NCBI GenBank assembly: GCA_947624325.1
Contig: CANQJT010000001.1
Location: 434,001 to 498,000 of the forward strand
Direction: 5' to 3'
Source of the DNA: Candidatus Gastranaerophilales bacterium
GTDB taxonomy: Bacteria > Cyanobacteriota > Vampirovibrionia > Gastranaerophilales > Gastranaerophilaceae
Length of the DNA: 64,000 bases
Under the pieces are notes generated by a model. It saw only the letters and a program-made list of their open reading frames with translations. It had not been told where the DNA came from and ran no database searches. The translations under genes and the position numbers were made by a program. Positions 51,751 through 60,844 of this stretch are shown here, in pieces. Position 1 is the first letter of the stretch; every line of letters starts with the position of its first letter.

Positions 51751-53853
51751 CTACTCAAAATTATAATTTGCCGCTTCACCTATTGTATCAACGGCTTCTA
51801 CTCTAATATCCGTTATAAGTTCAGAATATGAAATAACAACTATTGTCGGAATATGTCTTTCCAAAAGCTGGTATAAAGGCAGTCTTATTCTTGGAGAACA
51901 TAAAATAACAGGTTGTACATTTATACTCTGGTGTGCTCTTATTAAGGTTGAAGCGGCTGATTCAATAAGCTCCTGAACTTGCATTGGATTTAAAAGGAAC
52001 ATTGTTCCGAGCTCTGTTCTCTGGCAGCTGTCATCAAGGGTTTTTTCCCATTCGGGAGATAATGTAAGAGCATACATTACTTTATCCTGATTACAATTAG
52101 CAAGACAAATTTGTCTGCCGAGTGCCGCTCTTAATCTTTCCGATAAAATATCCGGTTCTTTTGAAAATCTTGCATAATCGCATAATCTTTCAAAAATATA
52201 AATAATATCTTTTATTGAAACTTTTTCTCTGATTAAGTTTACAAAAATCTTTCTTAAATCGCTTGTAGAAATAATTGTAGGTACAAGGTCATTAACAAGA
52301 GTCGGGTCTTGGCTTTTAACAAGCTCCATAAGCTTTAATACATCGGTCTTTGTCATAATTTCATCAACATATTTTCTTACGCAATCCTGAAGATGGGTAA
52401 TAATAACATCAACCGAATCAACAGCCACAACCTGTTTTTGTTTCTTCAAAAATTCGGTATCCATCCAATAAGCTTGGGTTTGGAAAGTAGGATCAATACC
52501 TATTATTGCATCTTTAGGCACTTCCATGCCTGATGCATCCCACTGATCAGCAATAACCATACTTTTTTTAGGATAGACAGTACCCGTTGCAACAGTATTA
52601 CCACGAACAGAAATCATATACTCATTTGCACCGATAGCGGAAGAATCCATAATTCTAATATTAGGAATAATATAACCGAGTTCATCAGTTACTCTTTGTC
52701 TCAAAGCAGCAATTTTAGGAAGCAAAAGCCCATCTTGTTCAGGGTCGGCAATTTCCAATAAACCCGTACCGACTTGAAGATTTAAAACATCGACACCTAA
52801 TCTTTCATACATTCTGTTAGGGTTAGTCAAATCGCTCATACTTTTCTTCACGGCATCAAGCTGCCCGAGTTGAGCCTGTACATCTTTATTAACTGACACA
52901 ATAAGAAATGCAATCAATATTACTGCCGCATATATAGTGAATGTATACCAAGGAAGTCCGGTAATAAAGCTGGTTAATGCAATTAATACAAGGAAGACCA
53001 CCGTAAATATTAAGCTTGAAGGTTTACTCAAAATTTGACCGGCCAAATCACCGCCTAATGAACCACCTGAAGCTGTAGATCTGGTCATTACGATACCTGC
53101 TGCAATTGCCATTAACAACGAAGGCAATTGAGCGGCAAGACCGTCACCAACTGTTAATACCGTATATTTTTGAACGGCTTCACCGGGTTGAAGTCCCTGC
53201 ATTAAAATACCGATGCACAATCCGCCGACAATATTAATTATAACGATGATAATACCTGCCATAGTATCACCTTTAACGAACTTCATAGCACCATCCATTG
53301 AACCGTATAAATTTGATTCTCGCTGTAAATCTTCTCTACGTTTTACAGCCTCATCAGGTGATATAAGCCCCGCATTAAAGTCTGCGTCAATAGTCATTTG
53401 CTTACCTGGCATAGCATCTAATGCAAACCTTGCAGCAACTTCGGCGATACGTTCCGAACCTTTTGTTATTACCATAAACTGAACAACAGTTATGATGATA
53501 AATATTACAAATCCGACGATTAAGTTACCTCCGGTTACGAAATTACCGAAAGCATCGATAACTTCACCTGCTTCACCTTTCGCCAATATCAATCTTGTTG
53601 ATGCAATTGACAAAACAAGCCTGAACATTGTACCTATTAATATAATAGAAGGAAATGCAGCCAGTTCTAAAGGTCTTTGTATATACAAAGAAATCATTAA
53701 AAGCAGAATGCCAAGTGTAATATTAAAACTTATGGCGAAATTAACTACTACCGGAGGAAGCTCGCATATTAACAGCACAATCAGCAGTATTACAAATATT
53801 GCCAATCCTATTTCACTGAATATTGAAGGTTTTAACCCTTGCGGCTGAGCCAT
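51751..53853 (-). CDS. flhA: flagellar export gate protein FlhA
   Basis: Core membrane component of the flagellar protein export gate. 700 residues, normal length. The N-terminal half has eight TM helices and the highly conserved FHIPEP loop: VAARFALDAMPGKQM, DFNAGLISPDEAVKRRED and SNLYGSMDGAMKFVKGD. The C-terminal half is the cytoplasmic nonameric ring. FlhB and FliP/Q/R are not in the window. AGGAGG lies upstream of the ATG with a long spacer. Confidence 0.96.
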   Translation of the reverse strand: MAQPQGLKPSIFSEIGLAIFVILLIVLLICELPPVVVNFAISFNITLGILLLMISLYIQRPLELAAFPSIILIGTMFRLVLSIASTRLILAKGEAGEVIDAFGNFVTGGNLIVGFVIFIIITVVQFMVITKGSERIAEVAARFALDAMPGKQMTIDADFNAGLISPDEAVKRREDLQRESNLYGSMDGAMKFVKGDTMAGIIIVIINIVGGLCIGILMQGLQPGEAVQKYTVLTVGDGLAAQLPSLLMAIAAGIVMTRSTASGGSLGGDLAGQILSKPSSLIFTVVFLVLIALTSFITGLPWYTFTIYAAVILIAFLIVSVNKDVQAQLGQLDAVKKSMSDLTNPNRMYERLGVDVLNLQVGTGLLEIADPEQDGLLLPKIAALRQRVTDELGYIIPNIRIMDSSAIGANEYMISVRGNTVATGTVYPKKSMVIADQWDASGMEVPKDAIIGIDPTFQTQAYWMDTEFLKKQKQVVAVDSVDVIITHLQDCVRKYVDEIMTKTDVLKLMELVKSQDPTLVNDLVPTIISTSDLRKIFVNLIREKVSIKDIIYIFERLCDYARFSKEPDILSERLRAALGRQICLANCNQDKVMYALTLSPEWEKTLDDSCQRTELGTMFLLNPMQVQELIESAASTLIRAHQSINVQPVILCSPRIRLPLYQLLERHIPTIVVISYSELITDIRVEAVDTIGEAANYNFE

Positions 53854-53858
53854 TTATG

Positions 53859-54635
53859 TTAGTTTTCCTCCTTATCGTTCAGAGCTTTTTTTACAATTTC
53901 CAATTGTGTTTCAATTGATGCATCTATTATTCCGTTAGAAGTTTCAATTATTACTCCGCCGTCTTTTATTGTATTATCGGGAATAACAATTACAGTTGTT
54001 TCATAATAGTCTGATGAAATTATTTCGGGAAGTTTATCTTTTACAATTTCAACATCTTTGGGCATAACTTTTAATGTAATTCTATTTTCGGTTTTATTAA
54101 CTTCTTCCAACGCATTTTTTATAATTTCTATAGTTGCAGATGAATCAGTTTGTGTTTCTTTTTTAATTATTTTTTGAGCAATTTCAACGGCAATATCTAA
54201 AATACATTCAGAAACTTTATTAAATACCTCTGTTTTATAGCCGTAGAATTCAGAAAGTTTAGCTTTTAATTCATTAATTGCATCTTCTGCCTGATTAATT
54301 CCGTCTTTATATCCTTCTTGTCTTGCAGCTTCTTTAATTGCTGCAGCTTCTTCCTGTGCTCTTGATATAATATTTCTGTCCTGAGTTCTTCTGTATCCTC
54401 TTCTTCTTGAACCTTCCCTTCTTTCTTGCCTTTGTTCAAATTTAATATTATCTAATGTTAAATCAAAGTCACTGTTATCATTTTTTTCAAGTTCTTGTTG
54501 ATTATTTATATTTTCTTCTTCAACAGATAATTCTGAAGCATTTTCGGAATTTACTTCCGTAACTGCATTATCTTCAGTTTCATTTATAATTTCACTTATT
54601 TTTTTTATATCTGTATATTTTTTCTTAATTATCAT
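53859..54635 (-). CDS. fliH: flagellar assembly protein FliH
   Basis: Regulator of FliI and part of the export stalk. 258 residues. Residues 1-70 are highly acidic and disordered, 72-97 basic (RRREGSRRRGYRRTQ-like RREGSRRRGYRRT), then a coiled coil (EEAAAIKEAARQEGYKDGIN) and a C-terminal FliH/V-ATPase E domain (CILDIAVEIAQKIIKKE, then LKVMPKDVEIVKDKLP). Long basic/acidic N-terminus is unusual. Overlaps the FliG-like gene by 11 bases. Position between fliG-like and flhA supports the call. Confidence 0.87.
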   Translation of the reverse strand: MIIKKKYTDIKKISEIINETEDNAVTEVNSENASELSVEEENINNQQELEKNDNSDFDLTLDNIKFEQRQERREGSRRRGYRRTQDRNIISRAQEEAAAIKEAARQEGYKDGINQAEDAINELKAKLSEFYGYKTEVFNKVSECILDIAVEIAQKIIKKETQTDSSATIEIIKNALEEVNKTENRITLKVMPKDVEIVKDKLPEIISSDYYETTVIVIPDNTIKDGGVIIETSNGIIDASIETQLEIVKKALNDKEEN

Positions 54636-55617
54636 TTATTTTTTCTTCTATGGATGTAACCAGTGACTGTAAGACGTACGGTGAAAATGTTTCTGCAGCA
54701 GGAAATGAATTATCCAAAATAAAATCTCTTACGGATTCTCTTTCATTACAAGCCGCTTTACTTAATACTTCAATAGGTACTAATTTTTTATATTTGTAGT
54801 GTTTTTGCAGTATTCGACCTACATTTATTGTATCTGAAGGAGGAATAATTTTTTTTATTTCTTCCAATGCCTTAATTATTACATTGTGATCAATTTTATC
54901 TTCAAGATTGCTCATTTTCATATAATTTTGTACGTGAACAATATCATTTTTATCTAATACAGAAAGAATTTGCGCTACCTTATCTTCGGGCAGTCGTTTT
55001 AATATTATTGCAAGTGATGCCAATTTTAATACTTTTTTGTCATTTACTTGAGAACTGTCGTTGTTTTGCTGAACTTGATTTAAAGCAGCTTCTTCTTGAT
55101 TTTTTTGAACCATATCATTCAAATTAGAAGTATTTACTGCTTTTTCATAATCTTGCGGTGATAAAATACCTTGTTTTACGAGTTTTTGCAGTTCATCATT
55201 GTATATTTTTTTAACTTTCTCTTCAATTAAACTAATTAAAGCATCTTGAGGCATTTTTTTAATAATGGCAAGTTTTGCGGTATTAAAAATATTTGCCGCA
55301 ATAGCTTGAAGAATAGGCTCTCTGTTTTTTACGGGAATTGAAGATTTAATTAAATCAATTAATTTATGAAAAGTCCATTCGCCTATAAATTGAGTTACAA
55401 GGCATGCCTGTTCCGCATTAAATTTTATTTGAGGGTCATTACTTAAAGCTTCACCTGACATATAACAAAATTTTCTTACGGTTTCTACTATAGTTTTTTT
55501 ATCAACATCAGTTAAACCTTCCGGTACGGCATTTGTACCCTTTTGTTTCAGTATTTCCATTGCTTGATTTGCTAAATCAACGGCAAATGCTTTATAATCG
55601 AACCCTGCTATAGGCAT
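54625..55617 (-). CDS. FliG-like motor protein, divergent
   Basis: 330 residues in the position of fliG, between fliF and fliH. The segment 198-258 (LKLASLAIILKRLPEDKVAQ, then VLDKNDIVHVQNYMKMSNLE) resembles the N-terminal FliG domain that binds FliF (LL-x-LP-x-x-x-A-x-x-L-x). The rest is helical and not clearly FliG: residues 1-165 have an unmatched helical domain, and 280-330 lack the charged FEDLxxLDDRxIQ torque helix. It may be a highly divergent FliG or a different MS-ring adaptor. AAGGA precedes the ATG. Confidence 0.65.
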   Translation of the reverse strand: MPIAGFDYKAFAVDLANQAMEILKQKGTNAVPEGLTDVDKKTIVETVRKFCYMSGEALSNDPQIKFNAEQACLVTQFIGEWTFHKLIDLIKSSIPVKNREPILQAIAANIFNTAKLAIIKKMPQDALISLIEEKVKKIYNDELQKLVKQGILSPQDYEKAVNTSNLNDMVQKNQEEAALNQVQQNNDSSQVNDKKVLKLASLAIILKRLPEDKVAQILSVLDKNDIVHVQNYMKMSNLEDKIDHNVIIKALEEIKKIIPPSDTINVGRILQKHYKYKKLVPIEVLSKAACNERESVRDFILDNSFPAAETFSPYVLQSLVTSIEEKINDN

Positions 55618-55632
55618 ATTATCCTTACCCCA

Positions 55633-57291
55633 TTATGATTTTTCTATCCAGCTTTTTAATTCCTTTAAGGTTTTATCGCTGTCTGCTTGAGCCATATCTG
55701 TCGAAACATCATCAATTACTTCAGACAAGGAAGTTTCTGTTTCGGATTTTTTTTCAATTTGAAGCTGTTTCTGTTGTTCCAAAAGCTCCTGAGTTAAAAT
55801 TGACTGTTTCTCAATCAATTCTGCAGCTTTTAAATTAACATCAACTATTTGTTTTTCTTGCTGCTCCGTTCTTATTTTTAAATTATTTAGTTCTTCCAAT
55901 TGTTCACTTGCGGAATCTTTTAATTTTTTATGTACAAACACAAACCCTACTATCAACCCTGCAACTATTAAAACAAGCGCAAGCCACCAAGGATTGCCTG
56001 ATGCATCGGGAGTCGGAAGATTAACGGGTCTGTCTGATGCAAGATACGGGTCAATAGTTTCCGCATATGCTATAGATACATCATCAGCCGATACTTTTGG
56101 CGATGCAGCAGAAGCAACTTGTGCTTTAAGTTCATCTTCGGTCATATTTGGGGGCATTGCATCAGCATTCATTGTAACAGCTATTGATATCTTTTCAATA
56201 ATTCCTGTTTTATAATATTTTGAAGTATGTGTTTTGCCAACACCGTAACTTGTTTCTGTTGCTGTTCTTTCATAATTTTTATTTTGGGTGGAAGTTGATG
56301 CGGAATTTTGAAGTCCGTTAGGCAAATATATACTTACTGCATCAGAACCTTTACTTGAATCTTGAGAATTGTCACCAAGACCTTCTTTAAATACTTGTTC
56401 CGTCAATGCCGTTTTATCAGCAGGATCATATTTAATGCTTGTTTCTTCAACAGGAACCTGATTTAAAAATGTACTTACTGTTACTACATAATTTCCTTTG
56501 CCTAATAACATATCCAGCTGAGCTGCAACTTTATTCTGCATATATGCATCATTTTCCTGTAATCTTGATATTTGATCATCCAAAGATTTTACAAGACTGC
56601 TGTACACATTTCCGTTAGAATCCGTTATTGATATATTTTCTGCGGTTAAATCAGCAACACTGCCTATTAACAAGCTTTTTATTGCTTTTATTACCGATGC
56701 ATCCAGCCTTACACCGCTTGCAACAGTAAGCATAACAGTTGCATTTATCGGTTTTTTATCAGCCTTAAACATTGAATTTTCAGGAATGGTAATAAGTACA
56801 GATGCGTTATCAATATTAGGCATTTGTCTTATCAACCTTGAAAGTTCACCGTTGACCGCCCTTGCAAGTTTTATTCTTTTGTCTTCTCTTGTTGAGGTAA
56901 AATCGCTTTTATCAAAAATTTCAAGTCCTACATTTTGATCAATTAGACCGCTCTTAACAACAGCCAACAAAGCGGAATCTCTGTCTGTATTTGTATATTT
57001 ACCTGCTTCTAAAAATACCGTTACTTTTGAACCGTCTATACTTCTTTTTGCATGTATACCGTTTCTTGCAAGCAGAGTTTGAATTTCAATAGCTTTACCC
57101 TGATTATCGGTTGTTACAATATCAAATTGTTCTTTCTGCATTTTTTCAACCGCTTGCGACGATTGTTTACCTTTACCGCCGGAGGCGGATACTGCCATAA
57201 TCAAAATAATTATAAAAATCAACAAAACTCCTCCGCCAACTACGGAGTATAACAAAGTTTTATTTTTTAATAATTCTTTTAACTTATCCAT
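55633..57291 (-). CDS. fliF: flagellar MS-ring protein FliF
   Basis: Inner-membrane MS ring of the flagellar basal body. 552 residues. Seen: TM1 at about 14-34 (LYSVVGGGVLLIFIIILIMA), ring domains RBM1-3 (AVNGELSRLIRQMPNIDNAS, then VLITIP), a beta-collar region at 270-350, TM2 at about 435-457 (PWWLALVLIVAGLIVGFVF) and a charged cytoplasmic tail with a coiled coil. ATG 57291 has AGGGA. The C-terminal tail should dock the FliG-type protein encoded next; it is long and Glu-rich here. Confidence 0.93.
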   Translation of the reverse strand: MDKLKELLKNKTLLYSVVGGGVLLIFIIILIMAVSASGGKGKQSSQAVEKMQKEQFDIVTTDNQGKAIEIQTLLARNGIHAKRSIDGSKVTVFLEAGKYTNTDRDSALLAVVKSGLIDQNVGLEIFDKSDFTSTREDKRIKLARAVNGELSRLIRQMPNIDNASVLITIPENSMFKADKKPINATVMLTVASGVRLDASVIKAIKSLLIGSVADLTAENISITDSNGNVYSSLVKSLDDQISRLQENDAYMQNKVAAQLDMLLGKGNYVVTVSTFLNQVPVEETSIKYDPADKTALTEQVFKEGLGDNSQDSSKGSDAVSIYLPNGLQNSASTSTQNKNYERTATETSYGVGKTHTSKYYKTGIIEKISIAVTMNADAMPPNMTEDELKAQVASAASPKVSADDVSIAYAETIDPYLASDRPVNLPTPDASGNPWWLALVLIVAGLIVGFVFVHKKLKDSASEQLEELNNLKIRTEQQEKQIVDVNLKAAELIEKQSILTQELLEQQKQLQIEKKSETETSLSEVIDDVSTDMAQADSDKTLKELKSWIEKS

Positions 57292-57364
57292 AAATCCCTA
57301 ATCTTATACTTACTATCAATTGATATTATACTATTTTTTTTTATAACAGGTAACTTCTTAACAC

Positions 57365-57706
57365 TTATATAGAAATGTTCATTACGGCTGTATAAGCACT
57401 TACAACTTTTGATGTAACCTGAGTTGCAAGAGTCAAGCCTAAATCAGCTTTTGCTATTGCCGTTGTTACATCATGGATATCTACTTCACTGTCACCCATC
57501 ATTTGCCTGTTTAATAATTGATCAGGTTTATCTATCTCATTGTTAATTTTACTGACAAGTCCTGAAAGAACTGTTTTAAAATCGCTTCCCTGTGAATCAT
57601 TAAGCGAACTTACACCAAATCCTTTTTGGGAAAAGTCATCAATCTGCATAGAGGAATTGATATTTGAAAATATATTTACATTCGGAACCAATCTGTTTTC
57701 TATCAT
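57365..57706 (-). CDS. fliE: flagellar hook-basal body protein FliE
   Basis: Junction protein between the MS ring and the rod. 113 residues. Seen: a disordered N-terminus, DSQGSDFKTVLSGLVSKINN, and the conserved C-terminal half MMGDSEVDIHDVTTAIAKAD with LGLTLATQVTSKVVSAYTAV, the FliE signature. GAAAGGG precedes the ATG. It sits upstream of fliF as in many operons. Confidence 0.93.
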   Translation of the reverse strand: MIENRLVPNVNIFSNINSSMQIDDFSQKGFGVSSLNDSQGSDFKTVLSGLVSKINNEIDKPDQLLNRQMMGDSEVDIHDVTTAIAKADLGLTLATQVTSKVVSAYTAVMNISI

Positions 57707-57718
57707 ATATATCCCTTT

Positions 57719-58429
57719 CTATAGGTAATTTGCAAGAATATTTTTTACGTAATTTTGAGTTTCTCTAAAAGGAGGCACTCCTTCATACTTATCAACATTT
57801 CCCGGCCCCGCATTATATGCAGCCAGAGCGAGAACAACATTTCCGTTATATTTCTGCATCATGCTTTTAAGATATCTTACACCGCCGTCAACATTTTGAA
57901 CCGGATTAAAAGGATCACTAACACCTAAGGACTTTGCCGTAGAGGGCATTAATTGCATTAATCCGAGAGCGCCTGCTGATGATTTAGCATTGGGGTTATA
58001 CCCGGACTCCTGCTTAATGACCGCATTTACAAGTTTTTCATCCATTCCGTGTTTTTTGGCAATTTTTGATATCATATCTTTGATTTGTGACTTATCCGCC
58101 TTTATTGGAATATAAGGAAGAGAGATTTCGTCTGAATCATCATATAAGTCAGAATCGAAATCTAATGCACTTAAATTTACCGCATTGACATTTTTTTGAG
58201 TTAATTCACCGAATTTAATTTTATTATCATTATTGTTAACATTAAATCTTGTGTGAACATTTAATGAAGATTTCATAACATCTTCAAATGTATTTAGTTC
58301 AAGAGGCTGATTAGGTTCTTGAATTTTAGATGTTCTTGTTTGAACATAATTGTCAATTTGTCTTGCTCTTTGAATTGCTTGAGCCTGACCTGAAGAATTT
58401 AAAAGATTTTGAATCATCCCTGTAAACAC
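57719..58429 (-). CDS. SLT-family lytic transglycosylase (flagellar)
   Basis: 236 residues. N-terminal 1-110 is unstructured and polar; residues 118-236 are an SLT/lysozyme domain. Catalytic Glu141 in IKQESGYNP, GALGLMQLMPSTAKSLGV, NVDGGVRYLKSMM and ALAAYNAGPGNVDKY complete the family signature. No signal peptide is evident, so export through the flagellar apparatus itself is plausible, as for FlgJ-type hydrolases that open peptidoglycan for the rod. The start is GTG 58429, with ATG 58417 as another. It is placed between flgC and fliE, which points to a flagellar role. Confidence 0.88.
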   Translation of the reverse strand: MFTGMIQNLLNSSGQAQAIQRARQIDNYVQTRTSKIQEPNQPLELNTFEDVMKSSLNVHTRFNVNNNDNKIKFGELTQKNVNAVNLSALDFDSDLYDDSDEISLPYIPIKADKSQIKDMISKIAKKHGMDEKLVNAVIKQESGYNPNAKSSAGALGLMQLMPSTAKSLGVSDPFNPVQNVDGGVRYLKSMMQKYNGNVVLALAAYNAGPGNVDKYEGVPPFRETQNYVKNILANYL

Positions 58430-58448
58430 TTATCCGCATCCCCTATTA

Positions 58449-58892
58449 TTATGTACCAATCGATGCAGCCCTGTCCGCCATCGATTTTGTCATTGTAATG
58501 ATTGCCAAACTGGCTTCATATGCTCTTTGAGCCATTATAGCATCCGTTATTTCAACTAACGGGTCTACATTTGATGCTCTTATATATCCGTTTTTATCTG
58601 CATCCGGATGACCGGGTTTATATAGTTTTTCTCCTAATGTCGGATCTTCAACAACACCCGATAATGCAACACTGCCTGATGCATATGGCATAGTACCTGC
58701 ACCAAAGACAGACTCTTTCATCTGGTTCATTACACTCAGAAATGAAGTTCTGTCTGTAGATACCACCATTGGTATTTTTCTTACATAATTAGGTGTATCA
58801 ATATTAGCAATATTTTTTGAATTAATATCTAATCTTGCACCGTGTACTTTTAGGCCGTCACAGCCTACATTCATTGCGCTGAATATTCCCAT
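58449..58892 (-). CDS. flgC: flagellar basal-body rod protein FlgC
   Basis: Proximal rod subunit. 147 residues, standard size. Seen: the N-terminal rod motif ARLDINSKNIANIDTPNYVRK (split: ARLDINSKNIANIDTPN), the FlgC-type NVDPLVEITDAIMAQRAYEA and a C-terminal helix. ATG overlaps the flgB stop by one base. It follows flgB in the usual order. Confidence 0.95.
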   Translation of the reverse strand: MGIFSAMNVGCDGLKVHGARLDINSKNIANIDTPNYVRKIPMVVSTDRTSFLSVMNQMKESVFGAGTMPYASGSVALSGVVEDPTLGEKLYKPGHPDADKNGYIRASNVDPLVEITDAIMAQRAYEASLAIITMTKSMADRAASIGT

Positions 58893-59242
58893 TAGCCGTT
58901 ACCCATATTTATTACAGTTCTCATTTCAGTTATCAAAGAGGTCATCCTCCTTGTTGCTATTGTATATAATATAGAGTTTTTCTGAATTTCAGATAACTCT
59001 TCCGCAGGATTTATTTTTTGTTCGGTTGTTTCAATCGTTACGGGAGAAGGTCCCATTTTTGCCGCAAGCTTTGTTTCCAACGGGCTTGATATTCCGCCCA
59101 AATACTGAGAAAATGATATATCTTTTCTTCTGTAATTCGGAGTATGCATGTTTGCAACATTTGAAGAAAGAGCTTTATGTCTTTCAGCAATTAAATCTAA
59201 TGCATGTAATGTTGAAGATATTGAATTTTCAGGATTTATCAT
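58892..59242 (-). CDS. flgB: flagellar basal-body rod protein FlgB
   Basis: Proximal rod subunit. 116 residues. Seen: LIAERHKALSSNVANMHTPN and YRRKDISFSQYLGG near the N-terminus, and the C-terminal ILYTIATRRMTSLITEMRTVI. GAAGGTG precedes the ATG. Typical flgB-flgC pairing. Fifteen bases after the flgG-like gene. Confidence 0.94.
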   Translation of the reverse strand: MINPENSISSTLHALDLIAERHKALSSNVANMHTPNYRRKDISFSQYLGGISSPLETKLAAKMGPSPVTIETTEQKINPAEELSEIQKNSILYTIATRRMTSLITEMRTVINMGNG

Positions 59243-59256
59243 TTACTCACCTTCTT

Positions 59257-59970
59257 TTATTGATTCAACTGTAATGATCTTGAATACATTTCATTTACTG
59301 TTTGCATAATTTTGAAACTTGCAAGCATAGAAGCATTTAATCTCATCATTAAACTTACATCATTAATCATGTCTACGTTTGTAATTTCTAAATTTCTTTG
59401 TTTAAAATTATTATGATTTTTGATTAAAACAGGTTCACCTGATTCTGCAGTTAAATAAAATTTATTTCCGTCGCCTTTTTTTAAGCCTTCGGGATTTTTA
59501 AAGTTAACAAGAGGAATTGTACCTACACATTCTCTTTTTGTACCATCCGTTGAAAATATTTCAACTCTGCCGTCCGCTTTAACTTCAAAATTTTCATAAT
59601 TTACGGGTAATTGTATGCCGTCACCGACCAAATGACCGTCATTGGTAATTAAATAACCGTCTTTATCTAATTTCAAAGAACCGTCACGGGTATATGAAAC
59701 ATCACCTGTCGGAGATGTAACAGGAATAAATCCTAAGCCGTTTATTGCTATATCAAAATCTCTGGAGGTGGTTTGTATTGCACCTTGAGAAAAATCAGTT
59801 CTTGCAACACCCGTTAAATAACCGTTTTCATCAAGAACCTGTTCAAACCTGACAGCTTTATATCCGCTTGTATTATAGTTTGCGATGTTTGTAGATATAT
59901 AACTCATCGCATCAAACTGTTGTTCTGCGTTAATTACACCTTTATTGATTATACCTTGAATTGTTGTCAT
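59257..59970 (-). CDS. flagellar rod protein, FlgG-like
   Basis: 237-residue member of the FlgE/F/G family. Seen: the N-terminal AMSYISTNIANYNTSGYKAV (residues 21-40) with the ANxNTxGYK motif, QGAIQTTSRDFDIAINGLGF, YTRDGSLKLDKDGYLITNDG, and the C-terminal NVDMINDVSLMMRLNASMLA with a helix to the end. Length and DFDIAINGLGFF-type match favour a distal rod protein (FlgG), but FlgF is not excluded. The next gene upstream is a second member of the family. Confidence 0.87.
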   Translation of the reverse strand: MTTIQGIINKGVINAEQQFDAMSYISTNIANYNTSGYKAVRFEQVLDENGYLTGVARTDFSQGAIQTTSRDFDIAINGLGFIPVTSPTGDVSYTRDGSLKLDKDGYLITNDGHLVGDGIQLPVNYENFEVKADGRVEIFSTDGTKRECVGTIPLVNFKNPEGLKKGDGNKFYLTAESGEPVLIKNHNNFKQRNLEITNVDMINDVSLMMRLNASMLASFKIMQTVNEMYSRSLQLNQ

Positions 59971-59981
59971 TAATTACCTTT

Positions 59982-60671
59982 CTAACTTCCGAGTGCTGAA
60001 ATTGTTCTTTGTAAAAGTGAATTTTGCATCTGATACAACTGCCTGTTTGCCTCAAATGTTTTAGGATATAACATAGCTTCCATAAATTCGGTTTCCAATG
60101 AAACATTTGAATACTCGTTATATTTTTGTCTTACATTAGGTGCTATAACAGCAACGCCATCTTGAGTAACAACAGACAAGGTGCCTGCCGTCTCAAATTT
60201 TCTTGTTTTATTATTCAAAACCCTTACAACACCATTTAAATCAATTGTTATATCATCCAATTTATCGGGAACAAAAGGCAGAACCAAAGGAGTCCCCATA
60301 TTTGTAAGCACCTTCGCTCCATCCATTGTAAGAATTCCGCCATTTTTATCCATCATAAATCTACCGTCTCTGGTAAGTTTTATACCTTCATCTGATTGAA
60401 CCTGAAAATACCCCTTTTCTGCCAGAGCAACATCCAAAGGATTTTCACTGTAGAATAATCTTCCTACCGTATCATCAATGGTTGTGGACAATGCATCATC
60501 GCCAATATATTCGGCAAAAGAAGATACAACCGGAATTTTTCTTTGATAACCGACTTTATCAAAGCCTGTGATATTCTCGTTTGCAATACCCATAAGCATC
60601 ATCTGCATTCTCATGGCTCTGATGTTCTGAACAATTCCCGGTTCCGTAAAATGTACACTGCCGTTTATCAT
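59982..60671 (-). CDS. flagellar rod protein, FlgF-like
   Basis: 229-residue FlgE/F/G family member, first gene of the flagellar operon. Seen: MLMGIANENITGFDKVGYQR (motif with ANENITGFDKVG), PLDVALAEKGYFQVQSDEGI, KLTRDGRFMMDKNGGILTMDG split, and C-terminal EFMEAMLYPKTFEANRQLYQ. The motif departs from ANxNTxGYK (ITGFDKVG), as in FlgF-like proteins. AAAGGG precedes the ATG. Assigning FlgF versus FlgG is tentative. Confidence 0.83.
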   Translation of the reverse strand: MINGSVHFTEPGIVQNIRAMRMQMMLMGIANENITGFDKVGYQRKIPVVSSFAEYIGDDALSTTIDDTVGRLFYSENPLDVALAEKGYFQVQSDEGIKLTRDGRFMMDKNGGILTMDGAKVLTNMGTPLVLPFVPDKLDDITIDLNGVVRVLNNKTRKFETAGTLSVVTQDGVAVIAPNVRQKYNEYSNVSLETEFMEAMLYPKTFEANRQLYQMQNSLLQRTISALGS

Positions 60672-60692
60672 ACAACTTTCCCTTTTTTACTC

Positions 60693-60720
60693 AATATAAT
60701 GATATAATATTAAAAGTCAA
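60693..60720 (-). promoter_or_regulatory. candidate sigma-70 promoter of the flagellar operon
   Basis: Minus strand TTGACT (60720-60715), 16-base spacer, TATATT (60698-60693), ending 22 bases before the flgF-like start. It gives a short leader with the AAAGGG SD. No convincing sigma-28 (TAAA with GCCGATAA) motif is seen in the same gap. Confidence 0.4.
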
Positions 60721-60844
60721 AAGTACCCGTATTTATGGTGGAAATATGCGGTTTTATTTAAAGATATATCCTCTATTTATATGATTTTTAAGATACAGAT
60801 ATTTTTATATGTTATGATGTTAAAGTATGTAACGAGTTTAGGGT

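Noticed and set aside
57320-57345. T9 run upstream of fliE as another slippage site
   Set aside because: Intergenic and AT-rich; runs of this kind are common in the window and do not interrupt a gene.
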